A DNA stretch of 64,000 nucleotides from the NCBI RefSeq assembly GCF_000093085.1, contig NC_014219.1, positions 744,001-808,000 of the forward strand, read 5' to 3'. This document shows, one piece after another, positions 63,941-64,000 of this stretch. Position 1 is the first letter of the stretch; every line of letters begins with the position of its first letter. The notes beneath the pieces were generated by a model. The model searched no databases. It worked only from the letters and a program-made list of their open reading frames with translations, and had not been told where the DNA came from. Source of the stretch: [Bacillus] selenitireducens MLS10 (GTDB lineage Bacteria; Bacillota; Bacilli; Bacillales; Salisediminibacteriaceae). A program made the position numbers and the translations under genes.

Positions 63941-64000
63941 ACTGGATAGATGGGCAAACCTGTTGAAAAGCAGGGACGCAAAGCCAAGGGTCTTCATCAT
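63941..64000 (+). promoter_or_regulatory. cyclic-di-GMP-I (GEMM) riboswitch, cut by window end
   Basis: GGGCAAACC (63952-63960), a GAAA tetraloop on UGUU-GAAAA-GCA, then GGGACGCAAAGCC (63973-63985) and AAGGGTCT follow the GEMM-I consensus in order. The controlled gene lies to the right of the window. Confidence 0.85.

Overview
The window looks like the chromosome of a member of the Bacillaceae. The gene order yeaD-yebA-guaA-pbuG ... yebG-purEKBCSQLFMNHD ... yerA-yerB-yerC is the Bacillus subtilis purine region. Regulatory sites are also of Bacillus type: three guanine riboswitches, PurR boxes, a CtsR operator, and Fur, Zur and PerR-like 7-1-7 palindromes. Coding GC is above 50 percent by eye and many proteins are acidic. 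A UGA-interrupted peroxiredoxin with a SECIS-like hairpin points to selenocysteine use. Together these suggest a haloalkaliphile near Salisediminibacterium / [Bacillus] selenitireducens; that placement is inference.

Layout. 1-3330: DUF58 protein (cut by the left edge) and a membrane transglutaminase. 3334-6854: guaA and pbuG, each behind a guanine riboswitch. 6979-10509: Fur-controlled feoA-feoB with two co-directional genes, a Cys-rich nicotianamine-synthase-like protein and a flippase-like membrane protein. 10511-13605: a short transcription unit with a possible 38-residue protein, a 60-bp dispersed repeat, CtsR-controlled clpE, and a DUF1499 protein. 13725-27077: yebG, then the twelve-gene purine operon (PRPP to IMP) behind a PurR box pair and a third riboswitch. 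27170-31711: a broken Rpn-type nuclease gene split by the second copy of the 60-bp repeat, then small genes. 31930-36582: a gamma-glutamyltransferase-like enzyme, an ATP-grasp ligase fused to a metal-ligand-less M20 peptidase fold, and an N-formylglutamate amidohydrolase-like enzyme. 36745-40874: a LytS/LytR-type two-component system and a CstA-family transporter. 41877-45115: yerA, yerB, yerC. 45278-48249: a TrpXYZ-like ABC transporter. 48570-49583: a 1-Cys peroxiredoxin and a small winged-helix protein.

49654-58639 holds decayed genes (chromate transporter, DUF418) among intact ones: a BCCT transporter, a Zur-type locus (COG0523 GTPase diverging from an unknown gene and a zinc-free S14 paralogue), an SidA-like monooxygenase and a P450. 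58639-59369 is the selenocysteine-type peroxiredoxin, which also carries a one-base frameshift. 59480-63130 is an AT-rich island with a PLD-helicase-DUF3427 protein and a Nudix hydrolase, resembling a defence cargo. The right end has a DUF1648 gene with a nonsense codon and the start of a c-di-GMP-I riboswitch whose gene lies outside.

How the parts connect: guaA, pbuG, the pur operon and yerA form a purine synthesis, salvage and uptake block with shared guanine sensing. The feo, Zur and PerR-like sites give separate metal and peroxide control. The most interesting items are the UGA-containing peroxiredoxin, the ligase/dead-peptidase cluster, the AT-rich helicase island and the repeat that splits the nuclease gene.
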